DNA from: Vreelandella lionensis
GTDB taxonomy: Bacteria; Pseudomonadota; Gammaproteobacteria; Pseudomonadales; Halomonadaceae
Length of the DNA: 64,000 bases
Assembly: GCF_002087295.1 (NCBI RefSeq)
Contig: NZ_MWVI01000099.1
Coordinates: 62,001 to 126,000 of the forward strand
Direction of reading: 5' to 3'
Shown: piece after piece, positions 36,578 to 46,790 of the stretch
How positions within the stretch are numbered: the first letter of the stretch is position 1
Layout: every line of letters begins with the position of its first letter
Made by a program: the position numbers and the translations under genes
Notes under the pieces: generated by a model
The model's input: the letters and a program-made list of their open reading frames with translations, nothing else
Databases searched by the model: none
What the model was told of the DNA's origin: nothing

Positions 36578-39500
36578 TCACGCCGCCGCTACTTTTTGAT
36601 TAAGGGTCGTTAGCAGTGCTTCAATCTTTTCGAAACGCTGTTCGACCGTTTCCATTGGAAATTCAAAACGTAAAGTATCGGAACCATCTAAGCGGTAGTG
36701 CTGGGGAGATTTTTGAATCAGCGTGACCAGGGTCAGCGGGTCTACCTGGGTAGTGGTGTTAAAAATCACGCGGCCGCGCTGTTCACCTGCTTCTATGCGC
36801 GCAACACCGAGCTGTTCTGCCCGGTGGCGCAGCTTCGTCTGCCGAATCAGATTCTTCAACGGCTGTGGCAGTAGACCAAAACGGTCAATCAACTCTACCT
36901 GCAACTCTTTAAGCTCGGTATCTGATTGCGTATTAGCGATGCGTTTATACATGACTAGGCGCTGCTGTACATCGTGAATGTAATCATCGGGAATGAGGGC
37001 AGGCAGATTCAGGCTTATTTCGACGCCTGTGTTGAAGGGCGCGTCGATGTTAGGGGTTTTGCCTGCGCGGATTGCTTTCACCGCCCGGTCCAGCATTTCC
37101 ATATAAAGGGTGTAGCCAATGGTTTCCATTTGGCCGCTCTGCTCGTCGCCCAAAAGCTCACCCGCACCGCGAATTTCCATATCGTGGCTGGCCAATGTAA
37201 AGCCTGCCCCCAGGTCGTCTGAGGCGCTAATCGCCTCAAGGCGTTTTACGGCATCTCGCGTCATGGCTTTGGGTGGCGGGGTTAGTAGGTAAGCATAGGC
37301 CTGATGGTGGCTGCGCCCTACGCGGCCGCGCAGCTGGTGTAGCTGTGCTAGGCCGAACTTATCCGCACGCTCAATCAAAATGGTGTTGGCGCTAGGTACG
37401 TCAATGCCGGTTTCTATAATGGTGGAGCACACCAGCACGTTAAAGCGTCGGTGGTAGAAATCAGACATCACCCGCTCAAGGCTGCGCTCTGGAAGCTGGC
37501 CGTGGGCCACAGCAACGCGGGCTTCCGGCACTAGCTCGCGGATCTGTTCAGCAGCATTCTCAATGGTTTTTACTTCGTTGTGCAGGAAGTAGACCTGACC
37601 GCCGCGCAGGATCTCCCGCAGTAGCGCTTCCTTAATAATGCTGTTGTCGCGCTGCTGTATAAAAGTTTTTACCGATAAGCGCCTTGCGGGCGGAGTGGCG
37701 ATGATAGAAAGGTCACGGATGCCGCTCATGGCCATATTGAGCGTACGCGGAATAGGCGTGGCGGTGAGTGTGAGAATGTCGATTTCCGCGCGTAGGGTTT
37801 TCAACTTCTCTTTTTGGGCGACGCCGAAGCGGTGCTCTTCATCGATAATCAGCAGTCCCATTTTGGGCAGCTCGACGCTTTTCGAGAGCAGCTTATGGGT
37901 GCCAATAACGATATCGGTTTGGCCGTTTTTGATGCCTTCCAGGGTTTGCGTCATCTCTTTGCCACCGGTAAAGCGCGAGATTAGGCTGATATTGACGGCA
38001 GTGTCGGCAAAGCGGTCGCGGAAGTTCTCAAAGTGCTGGCGTGCTAGTAGCGTTGTCGGCACTAGCACTACGACCTGTCTGCCGGACTGTACGGCGAGGA
38101 AGGCGGCGCGCATGGCCACCTCGGTTTTACCAAAGCCGACGTCGCCACATACCACGCGATCCATTGGCTGTGGCGACACCATATCGCTAATCACCGCCTC
38201 AATGGCGGCTTGCTGGTCGGGTGTTTCCTCAAACGGGAAGCTGGCTGAAAAGCGAACGTACTCATCTCCCGGTGAGTCGTACACCGTGCCTTGCTGGGCT
38301 TCACGGCGGGCGTAAATATCCAGTAGTTCTGCGGCGGTGTCGCGAATTTTTTCAGCGGCTTTGCGGCGGGCTTTCTCCCACTGGTCGGAGCCCAGCTTAT
38401 GCAGCGGGGCAAGTTCGTCATCGGCGCCGCTATAGCGTGAAATAAGGTGCAGGCTATCCACCGGTACATACAGCTTGGCGCCGTCGGCATAGGAGAGGGC
38501 GAGAAACTCGTTGGCCTGGCCGCCCGCTTCCAGGGTTTCCAGGCCCAGGTAGCGGCCTACGCCGTGGGCTTGGTGAACCACCGGTGCTCCTTCGCGCAAC
38601 TCGGAAAGGTGGCGGACCGCTAGTTCGTTATCGTCGGTGGCTTTTTCCCGCCGACGGCTTTGCCGCACGACGTCGCCAAACAGCTCGGTTTCGCTAATTA
38701 CCGCGACATCGGGCTCGGTGAGCCATAGGCCACTACCCACCAAGCTTTCCGTTATAGCGATGTGCTCGCTGCCTGCTAAAAAAGCCTGGAAGCTATCGCT
38801 ATGGGGCAGCGATAGTTTCAGCGGGGAGAGGACTTCCTCCAGTGCTTCCCGCCGCCCGCGGGACTCGGCAACAAACAGCATGCGGGTCTTGGGATGGTTA
38901 TCCAAGAAGTTCGCCAGCTCGCTCAGCGGCTGTTTGGCGCGCGCATTAATGGCCAGAGAAGGGAGTGCTTGGGCCAGAGGAGCAAGCGCATGGCGTTGGC
39001 TGTCGTCCTCAGTGAACTCAAGGCGAGGTCGCGCTTTAATGGCTGAAAACACTTCGTTAACCGGGAAGAACGCCCGGTGAGGCGGTAGTAGCGGCCGCGT
39101 AGGGTCAACACCTAAATTCTCATAGCGCGATTCAATCGACTGCCAGTGCTGCTCAGCCGCGTGGAAAACGTCTGGGAGCAAGGCGATGCGAGTGTCTTCG
39201 GTGAGATGCTCAAACAGCGAGGCGGTTTCCTCGAAAAAGAGCGGTAAATACTGCTCTAGCCCAGGAGAGGGAATCGCTTTCAGCGCATCGTTATAGAGCG
39301 GGCACTGGCGCGGGTCGACATCAAACAGGGTTTCAAACTGCTCTCGGAAGCAGGCAATCGCGCTGCGGCTTAGCGAGTATTCATGGGCAGGCAGCAGTTC
39401 GATGATATCCACTTTGTCGGTAGAGCGCTGGCTGCCGGGGTCGAAGTGGCGCAGTGTGTCGATCTCATCATCAAATAGATCAATACGAATCGGCTCATCC

Positions 39501-40027
39501 ATGCCCATGGCAAATAGGTCGATAATCGCGCCGCGCATGGCGTATTCGCCCGGCTCATAAACGGTCTCTACCGCACGATAGCCTGCCCGGGAGAGCGATT
39601 CGCGGAATGTTTCGCGATTCAGCGTGGCCCCCGCCTTTAGCGTCATCACGCGGCCAGCGATGTACGAGACAGGCGGCAGCCGCTGCATGAGGGTATTGAC
39701 CGGCACAAGCACGATACCGCGCACGCCATCCTGCAGCAGGCGCAGCGTTCTCAGCCGAGCAGAAATAATATCTTGGTGGGGCGAGAAGCTGTCGTAGGGC
39801 AAGGTTTCCCAGTCGGGGAAGGGGAGAACCGGCACGCTGCTATAAAAAGCGAGATCTTGTTCCAGCCTCTGGGCGCTGGCGGTGTTGGGAGTGATCACCA
39901 GTAACGGTGCGCTTGACGCTACCTGAGCTAGCGCCAGGGCAGTCGCACTGCCCGGCGGCGCTTGCAAATAGAGCGTATCGCGAATCCCTTGCGGCTGAGG
40001 CGGTTCGAGCAGAGAGAAAGAAGGCAT
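36578..40027 (-). CDS. mfd: Transcription-repair coupling factor Mfd
   Basis: ATP-dependent translocase that removes stalled RNA polymerase at lesions and recruits UvrA. The N-terminal UvrB-like module has PPGSATALALAQVASSAPLL and FPDWETLPYDSFSPHQD. The RNA-polymerase interaction region includes EGAPVVHQAHGVGRYLGLET. The RecG-like motor shows GDVGFGKTEVAMRAAFLAVQ (Walker A), LLIIDEEHRFGVAQKEKLKT (Walker B) and LRGRVGRSHHQAYAYLLTPP. The start at 40027 (MPSFSLLEPPQPQ) gives 1149 residues, matching the family; a GTG at 40087 is an alternative. Divergent from gapdh. No frame break. Confidence 0.96.
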   Translation of the reverse strand: MPSFSLLEPPQPQGIRDTLYLQAPPGSATALALAQVASSAPLLVITPNTASAQRLEQDLAFYSSVPVLPFPDWETLPYDSFSPHQDIISARLRTLRLLQDGVRGIVLVPVNTLMQRLPPVSYIAGRVMTLKAGATLNRETFRESLSRAGYRAVETVYEPGEYAMRGAIIDLFAMGMDEPIRIDLFDDEIDTLRHFDPGSQRSTDKVDIIELLPAHEYSLSRSAIACFREQFETLFDVDPRQCPLYNDALKAIPSPGLEQYLPLFFEETASLFEHLTEDTRIALLPDVFHAAEQHWQSIESRYENLGVDPTRPLLPPHRAFFPVNEVFSAIKARPRLEFTEDDSQRHALAPLAQALPSLAINARAKQPLSELANFLDNHPKTRMLFVAESRGRREALEEVLSPLKLSLPHSDSFQAFLAGSEHIAITESLVGSGLWLTEPDVAVISETELFGDVVRQSRRREKATDDNELAVRHLSELREGAPVVHQAHGVGRYLGLETLEAGGQANEFLALSYADGAKLYVPVDSLHLISRYSGADDELAPLHKLGSDQWEKARRKAAEKIRDTAAELLDIYARREAQQGTVYDSPGDEYVRFSASFPFEETPDQQAAIEAVISDMVSPQPMDRVVCGDVGFGKTEVAMRAAFLAVQSGRQVVVLVPTTLLARQHFENFRDRFADTAVNISLISRFTGGKEMTQTLEGIKNGQTDIVIGTHKLLSKSVELPKMGLLIIDEEHRFGVAQKEKLKTLRAEIDILTLTATPIPRTLNMAMSGIRDLSIIATPPARRLSVKTFIQQRDNSIIKEALLREILRGGQVYFLHNEVKTIENAAEQIRELVPEARVAVAHGQLPERSLERVMSDFYHRRFNVLVCSTIIETGIDVPSANTILIERADKFGLAQLHQLRGRVGRSHHQAYAYLLTPPPKAMTRDAVKRLEAISASDDLGAGFTLASHDMEIRGAGELLGDEQSGQMETIGYTLYMEMLDRAVKAIRAGKTPNIDAPFNTGVEISLNLPALIPDDYIHDVQQRLVMYKRIANTQSDTELKELQVELIDRFGLLPQPLKNLIRQTKLRHRAEQLGVARIEAGEQRGRVIFNTTTQVDPLTLVTLIQKSPQHYRLDGSDTLRFEFPMETVEQRFEKIEALLTTLNQKVAAA

Positions 40028-40254
40028 AGTAAAGGTATCGTTTTGCGCAGAAACGGAACTTGAATCATACACGATCAGCCCTTTCACGCAGAGGCCCTAA
40101 GGTGAAGCGGGCTTTGTGAGCCTATTTGGTACTACATGAATACTGTTTGTAGTCAATGCCCTTTTTCTGTAATACCCCTACATGTTGTGCGACTATCCAT
40201 TCATTGCGGCTCCCTAATAAGCCCCGGATAATATCCCCACATCCCCGTTACCCA

Positions 40255-41730
40255 ATGAGGCCGCACGTGAGTCAGCAAGCTCTCGAAAACGTTTTTCAGG
40301 AATGGCAAAACAATGAAGCTCTGGCTGAGCAGATGATTCCGCTGGTGGGTCAGCTATATCGCCAGAACAACGTTGTTGCCACCATGTTCGGACGTTCCCT
40401 GATCAAGCGGTCGGTCATTCGTATACTTAAAGATCACCGCTTTGTGCGCAAAATTGAAGGCACAGAGCTGTCGGTAGAAGACACGTACCCCATCGTAAAA
40501 GCGATGAGTGAGATGAACCTGGGGCCTGCTCACGTCGATGTGGGTAAGCTAGCAGTGAGCTTTAAGCGCCAGGGCGGTGGCGACCTTGATGCGTTTTTGC
40601 GCCATGAGCTAGGCGAGATCATCGACGGCTTTCAGCCGGGCGGCAGCAAAGGCGAGCCTCAAGACGTCGTGCTGTATGGTTTTGGCCGTAGTGGTCGCCT
40701 GCTGGCGCGCGTGATGGTCGAGAAGGCTGGCGGCGGAAACCTACTGCGTTTGCGTGCCATTGTGGTGCGCGGCCGTGGTGATGTGGCGAAAGACCTGGAG
40801 AAGCGTGCCAGTCTGCTGCGCCGCGACTCGGTTCATGGCCCGTTTGATGGCACCATCGCCGTGGATGCTGACGCGCGTACGCTGACCATTAACGGCAACG
40901 TGGTGCAGGTCATCTACGCCGACTCCCCCAGCGAAATTGATTACACCACCTACGATATTCATAACGCGGTGATTGTTGATAACACCGGTATTTGGCGTGG
41001 TGAAGCGGGTCTAGGCCAGCACCTTGAGTGTAAAGGTGCAGCAAAAGCGCTGCTGACGGCGCCGGGTAAAGGTGACATCAAAAATATCGTATTCGGCATT
41101 AATCACGAAACGATTGGCGATAATGACCGCATCGTGTCGGCGGCTTCCTGTACGACGAACGCCATTGTGCCGGTGTTGAAAGTACTCAACGATGAGTACG
41201 GTGTGGCGACAGGGCACGTTGAGACCGTTCACGCCTATACCAACGACCAGAACCTGATTGATAACTATCATAAAGGTGATCGTCGTGGCCGTAGTGCGGC
41301 GCTTAACATGGTACTGACCGAAACAGGCGCAGCTAAAGCGGTTGCTAAGGCGCTGCCGGAGTTAGAAGGCAAGCTGACTGGTAACGCCATTCGTGTACCG
41401 ACCCCGAACGTATCTATGGCGATTTTGAACCTGACGCTGGATAAAGGTACCGATGCAGACGCGCTGAACGACTACCTGCGCCGTATGTCGATTGATTCTG
41501 CTTACCAAAAGCAAATTGATTTCGTTGACTCTGCAGAAGTGGTTTCTTCTGACTTCGTTGGTAATCGCCACGCGGGCATTGTTGATGCCAAAGCGACCAT
41601 TGCTAACGGCAATCATGCAGTGGTCTACGTCTGGTACGACAATGAGTTTGGTTATAGCTGCCAGGTCATTCGTATTCTTCAGCATATGTCGAATGTGCAG
41701 TTTTTGAAGCTGCCACGTCAGGCGAGTTAA
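40255..41730 (+). CDS. gap: Glyceraldehyde-3-phosphate dehydrogenase, long form with N-terminal extension
   Basis: Oxidises glyceraldehyde-3-phosphate to 1,3-bisphosphoglycerate. About 130 residues precede the Rossmann entry VVLYGFGRSGRLLARVMVEK; this helical extension (SQQALENVFQEWQNNEALAE, KAMSEMNLGPAHVDVGKLAV) is found in ~480-490-residue pseudomonad and halomonad enzymes. The catalytic block is VSAASCTTNAIVPVLKVLND and the C-terminal WYDNEFGYSCQVIRILQHM is intact. The start is uncertain (ATG 40255 or GTG 40267). It sits between mfd and nqr, an order also seen in Pseudomonas. Confidence 0.94.
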   Translation: MRPHVSQQALENVFQEWQNNEALAEQMIPLVGQLYRQNNVVATMFGRSLIKRSVIRILKDHRFVRKIEGTELSVEDTYPIVKAMSEMNLGPAHVDVGKLAVSFKRQGGGDLDAFLRHELGEIIDGFQPGGSKGEPQDVVLYGFGRSGRLLARVMVEKAGGGNLLRLRAIVVRGRGDVAKDLEKRASLLRRDSVHGPFDGTIAVDADARTLTINGNVVQVIYADSPSEIDYTTYDIHNAVIVDNTGIWRGEAGLGQHLECKGAAKALLTAPGKGDIKNIVFGINHETIGDNDRIVSAASCTTNAIVPVLKVLNDEYGVATGHVETVHAYTNDQNLIDNYHKGDRRGRSAALNMVLTETGAAKAVAKALPELEGKLTGNAIRVPTPNVSMAILNLTLDKGTDADALNDYLRRMSIDSAYQKQIDFVDSAEVVSSDFVGNRHAGIVDAKATIANGNHAVVYVWYDNEFGYSCQVIRILQHMSNVQFLKLPRQAS

Positions 41731-41783
41731 TTAGTGCGGGTCCGTAGTGCGCTAAATTAGGGCATTACTTAAAACGTTGAATC

Positions 41784-41809
41784 AACGCCACCTTCGGGTG
41801 GCGTTTTTT
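41784..41809 (+). terminator. Intrinsic terminator after gapdh
   Basis: AACGCCACC, TTCG tetraloop, GGTGGCGTT and a T run. It separates gapdh from the nqr operon. The following ~230 bp are AT-rich and should hold the nqr promoter; I could not identify the boxes. Confidence 0.9.
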
Positions 41810-42037
41810 GTACCAGAAACAAATGCACTACAAATGCATATAGCACTTTTGGAGGCCATCAGGGATGTGGTCATTGGCCGCGCTTATCTTTATAATGCGA
41901 TAGATTTTTCGGGGTGGTTCAAGCTTGCTTGGGCCTGACTGGTAACAATCTGAACAGAAAATAAGAATTCACTGAGCAGAAAATAAGCATTCGAACCCCT
42001 TACCTTCGTATATCCGATCCATCAACTGGGCGAGACT

Positions 42038-43385
42038 ATGATCGAAGTCAAAAAAGGCCTGGATCTCCCCATCACGGGAGCGCCCGAGCAGCGTATTGAA
42101 GATGCGCAGCCTGTGCGTCACGTGGCAATCCTGGGCACTGACTATGTTGGTATGAAACCAACAATGGAAGTTCAGGAAGGGGAAGGTCAAGTTAGGCCAG
42201 CTTCTCTTCACCGACAAGAAAATTGACGGCGTGCGTTTTACCGCGCCTGCCGGTGGTGAAGTAGTCGCAATTAACCGTGGCGAAAAACGTCGTCTGCTGT
42301 CTGTGGTTATTAAAGTCGATGAAAATGAAGAAGCGATGACATTTGCTTCGCATGATCGTGAGGCTTTAGGACAGCTTGATCGTCAAGCCGTTGTCGACCA
42401 GCTTGTTGAGTCAGGACTTTGGACTGCCCTGCGCACCCTTCCTTTCTCACGCACGCCAGCCATCCATAGCGTTCCTGCCGATATCTTTGTCACCGCTGTA
42501 GATACTCATCCGCTAAGCGCTGACCCTGCCTTTATCATCAATGAAAATGCCCAGGCATTTGAAGACGGCCTCAAGGTGCTAACCCGCCTGACCGAGGGCA
42601 ACGTTTTTCTGTGCACGGGGGATAATGCTTCCGTATCAGGCAGTGATGTTAGCGGCGTCAAAACCGAAAGCTTTGCTGGGCCGCACCCGGCTGGTTTGGT
42701 AGGCACGCATATCCACTACCTCTCGCCTGTAGCGCTGCACAAAAAAGTGTGGCACATCGGTTATCAGGACGTGATTGCCTTCGGTAAGCTGTTTGTTGAA
42801 GGCAAGCTGGATATGAGCCGCATTATTGCGGTGGGTGGCCCGCGTGCTGAAAAACCTCGCCTGTTGCGTACCCGTATCGGTGCTAGCACCGAGGAACTCT
42901 TGGCAGGTGAAGTCATCCAACCTGATGACACTCGTGTGATTTCCGGCTCAGTCTTCTCTGGTGCTGCCGCTGAAGGCAAGGTGACTTACTTAGGTCGTTT
43001 CCATAACCAAGTAAGCTTGCTGGAAGAGGGTAATAAGCGCACCTTTTTGGGATGGCTTTCCCTGGGTGCCAATCGTCACTCGGTAATGGGTATCTACCTC
43101 TCCAAGTTCAAAGGCTTGAGTAACTACGCGCCGACCACCTCTACAAATGGCTCCGAGCGTGCCATGGTGCCGGTGGGTAACTACGAGCGCGTCATGCCGT
43201 TGGATATTATGCCAACGCAACTGCTGCGTTCGCTGATTGTGGGCGACATTGAGGTTGCCATGCAGCTCGGGTGTCTTGAGCTGGACGAAGAGGATCTGGC
43301 GCTGTGTACCTACGTTTGCCCCGGCAAATATGAGTACGGCCCCATCCTGCGTGACAATCTCACCATGATCGAGAAAGAGGCCTGA
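42038..43385 (+). CDS. nqrA: Na+-translocating NADH:quinone oxidoreductase subunit A (one frameshift)
   Basis: Peripheral quinone-associated subunit of the sodium-pumping Nqr complex. [20 protein letters not shown] and [20 protein letters not shown] open the protein. The frame breaks at ~42182 (net loss of two bases in a purine run) and resumes as [20 protein letters not shown] then [20 protein letters not shown]. Later blocks [20 protein letters not shown] and [20 protein letters not shown] are intact. Joined length 449, normal. The stop overlaps the nqrB start. In a conserved operon this break is more likely error than decay. Confidence 0.92.
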
Positions 43386-44611
43386 TGATGGGTATTCGAC
43401 AAACACTCGATAATCTCGAGCCGCACTTCCATAAAGGTGGCAAGTACGAGAAGTTCTATCCGCTTTACGAAGCGGTAGATACCATCTTCTATTCGCCCCC
43501 CAGTGTTGCGAAAACCACGTCACATATCCGTGATGGCGTTGACCTTAAGCGCATTATGATCACCGTTTGGTTGTGTACCTTCCCGGCCATGTTCTTCGGT
43601 ATGTGGAACGCAGGTTGGCAGGCTAACACGGCGATTGAAGCAGGTTATGCTTCTATGAACGGCTGGCGCGAAGCCATCATGATGACCCTGGCGGGCGGTC
43701 ATGATCCGAGCAGCCTGTGGGCGAACTTCGTGCTGGGTGCGACCTACTGCCTGCCTATCTACCTCGTCACCTTCGTGGTAGGTGGGTTCTGGGAAGTGCT
43801 GTTCGCCATTAAGCGTGGTCACGAAGTTAACGAAGGCTTCTTCGTGACTTCCGTGCTGTTTGCGTTGATTCTGCCAGCTACTATTCCGCTATGGCAGGTA
43901 GCATTAGGTATTACCTTCGGTGTCGTGATTGGTAAGGAGATCTTCGGTGGTACCGGCAAGACTTTCCTTAACCCGGCGCTGACTGGCCGTGCGTTCCTCT
44001 ACTTTGCTTATCCGGCGCAAATTTCCGGTGACGCAGTATGGGTAGCAGCCGACGGCTACACCGGTGCTACTGCGCTTTCTATGGCGTTCCAAGACGGTAT
44101 GACTGCGCTGACTAACGCTTACAGCTGGTGGGATGCCTTCCTAGGCTTTATCCCTGGCTCTGTTGGCGAAGTATCGACGCTGGCCATCCTGATCGGTGCT
44201 GCCGTACTGCTGTGGACCAAGATTGCCAACTGGCGCATCATGCTGGGTGTATTCCTGGGTATGGTGATTACCAGCACGCTGTTCAACCTGATCGGTTCTG
44301 AAACCAACCCCATGTTCGCGATGCCGTGGTACTGGCACCTCGTCATTGGTGGGTTTGCCTTCGGTATGGTGTTTATGGCGACTGACCCTGTGTCCGCTTC
44401 CATGACCAACCAAGGCCGTTTGGTATTTGGCGCGCTGATCGGTGTGATGACCGTTCTAATCCGCGTGGTAAACCCGGCGTTCCCGGAAGGCATTATGCTG
44501 GCCATTCTATTCGCCAACCTGTTTGCGCCGCTGATTGACCACTTCTTCGTCCAGGCCAATGTGAAGCGCCGTCTCAAGCGCACTGGTACACCGGCCGAGG
44601 AGACTGCCTAA
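43385..44611 (+). CDS. nqrB: Na+-translocating NADH:quinone oxidoreductase subunit B
   Basis: Polytopic subunit carrying covalent FMN and riboflavin, part of the Na+ channel. [20 protein letters not shown] is the usual cytoplasmic N terminus. ~10 hydrophobic segments follow, including [20 protein letters not shown]. The flavinylation motif (S/T)GAT occurs in [17 protein letters not shown], where the threonine should carry FMN. 408 residues, normal. Both junctions, with nqrA and nqrC, are single-base overlaps. Confidence 0.96.
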   Translation: MMGIRQTLDNLEPHFHKGGKYEKFYPLYEAVDTIFYSPPSVAKTTSHIRDGVDLKRIMITVWLCTFPAMFFGMWNAGWQANTAIEAGYASMNGWREAIMMTLAGGHDPSSLWANFVLGATYCLPIYLVTFVVGGFWEVLFAIKRGHEVNEGFFVTSVLFALILPATIPLWQVALGITFGVVIGKEIFGGTGKTFLNPALTGRAFLYFAYPAQISGDAVWVAADGYTGATALSMAFQDGMTALTNAYSWWDAFLGFIPGSVGEVSTLAILIGAAVLLWTKIANWRIMLGVFLGMVITSTLFNLIGSETNPMFAMPWYWHLVIGGFAFGMVFMATDPVSASMTNQGRLVFGALIGVMTVLIRVVNPAFPEGIMLAILFANLFAPLIDHFFVQANVKRRLKRTGTPAEETA

Positions 44612-45432
44612 TGGCACAAGGTAATAACTCCATCAAGAAAGTCCTGATCGTAGCGTTCTCGCTGTGCATCGTGTGCTCGGTCATCGTTTCGACGGCGGCC
44701 GTCGCACTACGCCCAGCGCAGCAGCTCAATCAGGAGCTGGACCGCAAAACCAACATCCTTAATGTGGCGCGTCTTTACGAGCCGGGTATGGATGTGGAAG
44801 AAGCGTTCAGCAGCCAGATTACTGCCCGCGTTGTTGAACTGGAAACCGGTGAATACACTGACCAGTTTGACCCCAGTACCTTCGATGGTTTTGAAGCAGC
44901 GCGCGACCCAGCTACTGGCCGCACGTTGTCTGGCGACCGTGATATCGCAGGTTTGGCGCGGGTTGAAAACTACGCCACCGTTTATCTCGTGGGCGATGCT
45001 GAAAACCCCGACCAGATTGTTCTGCCTATTCGTGGGCAGGGCCTGTGGGGCCGCATGATGGGCTTCCTCTCTGTTGAAGGGGATGGCAACACCATCGTCA
45101 GTATCACGTACTACTGCCACAGCGAAACGCCGGGTCTGGGTGCTGAGGTAAACAACCCGCGCTGGCAAGCCCTGTGGGAAGGTAAGGAGGTTTACAGTGA
45201 AGAGGGCGACCTTTCACCGGAAATCCACCTGACCAAAGGCGGTGCAAGTAACGAGCACGAAGTCGATGCGCTTTCCGGTGCTACGCTGACCAGTAACGGC
45301 GTGACCAACATGCTGCAGTTCTGGCTGAGTGAAGAGGGCTTTGCTCCTTACCTGGCTAAATTCCGCAGCGGTACCGAGCCATCAGACGCCGAAGACACCG
45401 AGACTGACTTCGACGATGTTGAGGGGGCCTGA
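44611..45432 (+). CDS. nqrC: Na+-translocating NADH:quinone oxidoreductase subunit C
   Basis: Single-span, mostly periplasmic subunit with covalent FMN. The transmembrane helix is at residues ~10-32 (VLIVAFSLCIVCSVIVSTAA). The FMN domain has PIRGQGLWGRMMGFLSVEGD, YYCHSETPGLGAEVNNPRWQ and the flavinylation site DALSGATLTSNGVTNML (SGAT). The C terminus has an acidic tail of ~20 residues (EPSDAEDTETDFDDVEG), slightly longer than usual and fitting a halophile. 273 residues. Confidence 0.96.
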   Translation: MAQGNNSIKKVLIVAFSLCIVCSVIVSTAAVALRPAQQLNQELDRKTNILNVARLYEPGMDVEEAFSSQITARVVELETGEYTDQFDPSTFDGFEAARDPATGRTLSGDRDIAGLARVENYATVYLVGDAENPDQIVLPIRGQGLWGRMMGFLSVEGDGNTIVSITYYCHSETPGLGAEVNNPRWQALWEGKEVYSEEGDLSPEIHLTKGGASNEHEVDALSGATLTSNGVTNMLQFWLSEEGFAPYLAKFRSGTEPSDAEDTETDFDDVEGA

Positions 45433-45434
45433 TC

Positions 45435-46103
45435 ATGGCGGATGTAAATGCAAAAGGCGTTTTAACGGCGCCGATTTTTAAGAACAACACCCATTGCACT
45501 GCAAATCTTGGGGATCTGTTCTGCGTTGGCGGTCACCACCAGCATGAGCGTTTCGCTGGTAATGGCGTTGGCGGTAATTTTTGTCACTTCCTTCTCGAAC
45601 TTGTTCGTATCGCTGATTCGGAACCATATTCCGTCCTCGATCCGTATCATTGTTCAGATGACCATCATTCCCTCGCTGGTGATCGTGGTTGACCAGATCC
45701 TCAAAGCCTATGCTTACGAAATGTCTAAGCAGCTGTCGGTTTTCGTAGGTCTGATCATCACTAACTGCATCGTGATGGGCCGCGCGGAAGGTTTCGCGAT
45801 GTCCAACACGCCGGGCCTGTCATTCCTGGACGGTATCGGTAACGGTTTGGCTACGGTTTCGTTCTGATGGTGGTAGGTTTCGTTCGTGAACTGTTGGGTG
45901 CTGGTAGTATCTTCGGCTTCACTGTACTGCCGACCATTCAGAACGGCGGCTGGTACGTGCCGAACGGCCTGCTGCTGCTGCCGCCTTCTGCCTTCTTCAT
46001 CATCGGTCTGTTGATCTGGGTACTGCGCTCTGTCAACCCCGAGCAGGTAGAAGAGAACGAGTTCAAGATGAAGCACAACACCAAGCCGAAGGAGGCCGTG
46101 TAA
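45435..46103 (+). CDS. nqrD: Na+-translocating NADH:quinone oxidoreductase subunit D (two frameshifts)
   Basis: Integral subunit that with NqrE binds an intramembrane iron centre. It starts [18 protein letters not shown]. The frame breaks at ~45490 within the conserved [20 protein letters not shown] region and again at ~45857, where [20 protein letters not shown] is restored by one G (GGG read as GG). The body [20 protein letters not shown] and [19 protein letters not shown], with the iron-ligating cysteine in ITNC, is intact. Joined length 222-223, normal. Both are probably sequencing indels. Confidence 0.92.
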
Positions 46104-46104
46104 C

Positions 46105-46722
46105 ATGGAACATTATCTAAGCCTTTTCGTTGCTTCGGTATTTGTTGAGAACATGGCACTAGCCTTCTTCCTGGGCATGTGTACGTTCCTTGCGGTATCC
46201 AAGAAGGTGTCCTCTGCGATTGGCCTTGGGATTGCGGTTATCGTCGTACTGACGATCACGGTTCCGGTCAACAACCTGGTATTCACTTACCTGCTGCAGG
46301 AAGGGGCGCTGACCTGGACCGGCATTAGCGGTGCTGAGAATATCGACCTGTCATTCCTGGGTCTGCTCTCTTACATCGGTGTTATCGCGGCACTGGTACA
46401 GATCATGGAGATGTTCCTTGATAAGTACGTACCGTCGCTTTACAACGCGCTGGGCGTTTTCCTACCGCTGATCACCGTAAACTGCGCCATCCTGGGTGGC
46501 GTACTGTTCATGGTAGAGCGTAGCTATAACTTCGGTGAGGCCGTGGTATATGGCTTCGGCGCTGGTACCGGTTGGGCGCTAGCAATCGCTGCTCTGGCGG
46601 GTATTCGTGAAAAGCTGAAGTACAGCGACGTGCCGGGCGGTCTGCAGGGCCTTGGCATCACGTTTATCACCGTTGGCTTAATGTCACTGGGCTTTATGTC
46701 CTTCTCTGGCATTCAGCTTTAA
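46105..46722 (+). CDS. nqrE: Na+-translocating NADH:quinone oxidoreductase subunit E
   Basis: Six-helix membrane subunit paired with NqrD around the iron centre. [40 protein letters not shown] and [20 protein letters not shown] carry the conserved cysteines. [20 protein letters not shown] and the terminal FISFSG-like [11 protein letters not shown] match the family. 205 residues, no frame problem. A large palindrome separates it from nqrF. Confidence 0.96.
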   Translation: MEHYLSLFVASVFVENMALAFFLGMCTFLAVSKKVSSAIGLGIAVIVVLTITVPVNNLVFTYLLQEGALTWTGISGAENIDLSFLGLLSYIGVIAALVQIMEMFLDKYVPSLYNALGVFLPLITVNCAILGGVLFMVERSYNFGEAVVYGFGAGTGWALAIAALAGIREKLKYSDVPGGLQGLGITFITVGLMSLGFMSFSGIQL

Positions 46723-46730
46723 TCGGAGCC

Positions 46731-46770
46731 GGTTTTCTCGGCAGCCTAGGCTGCCGAGGTACAGAAAACC
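46731..46770 (+). repeat. Long palindrome between nqrE and nqrF
   Basis: A perfect 22-bp palindrome centred on CCTAGG (46737-46758, arms CTCGGCAGCC/GGCTGCCGAG) is flanked by GGTTTT (46731-46736) and AAAACC (46765-46770), extending the stem. There is no T run after it, so in mRNA it is more likely a processing or stability hairpin than a terminator. It could set the ratio of nqrF to the membrane subunits. Confidence 0.7.
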
Positions 46771-46790
46771 TTCAGCAATAGGAAACCGAC

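Noticed and set aside
41362..42217. Minus-strand open frames across gapdh and the start of nqrA
   Set aside because: They overlap conserved genes and lack starts, Shine-Dalgarno sites and motifs.
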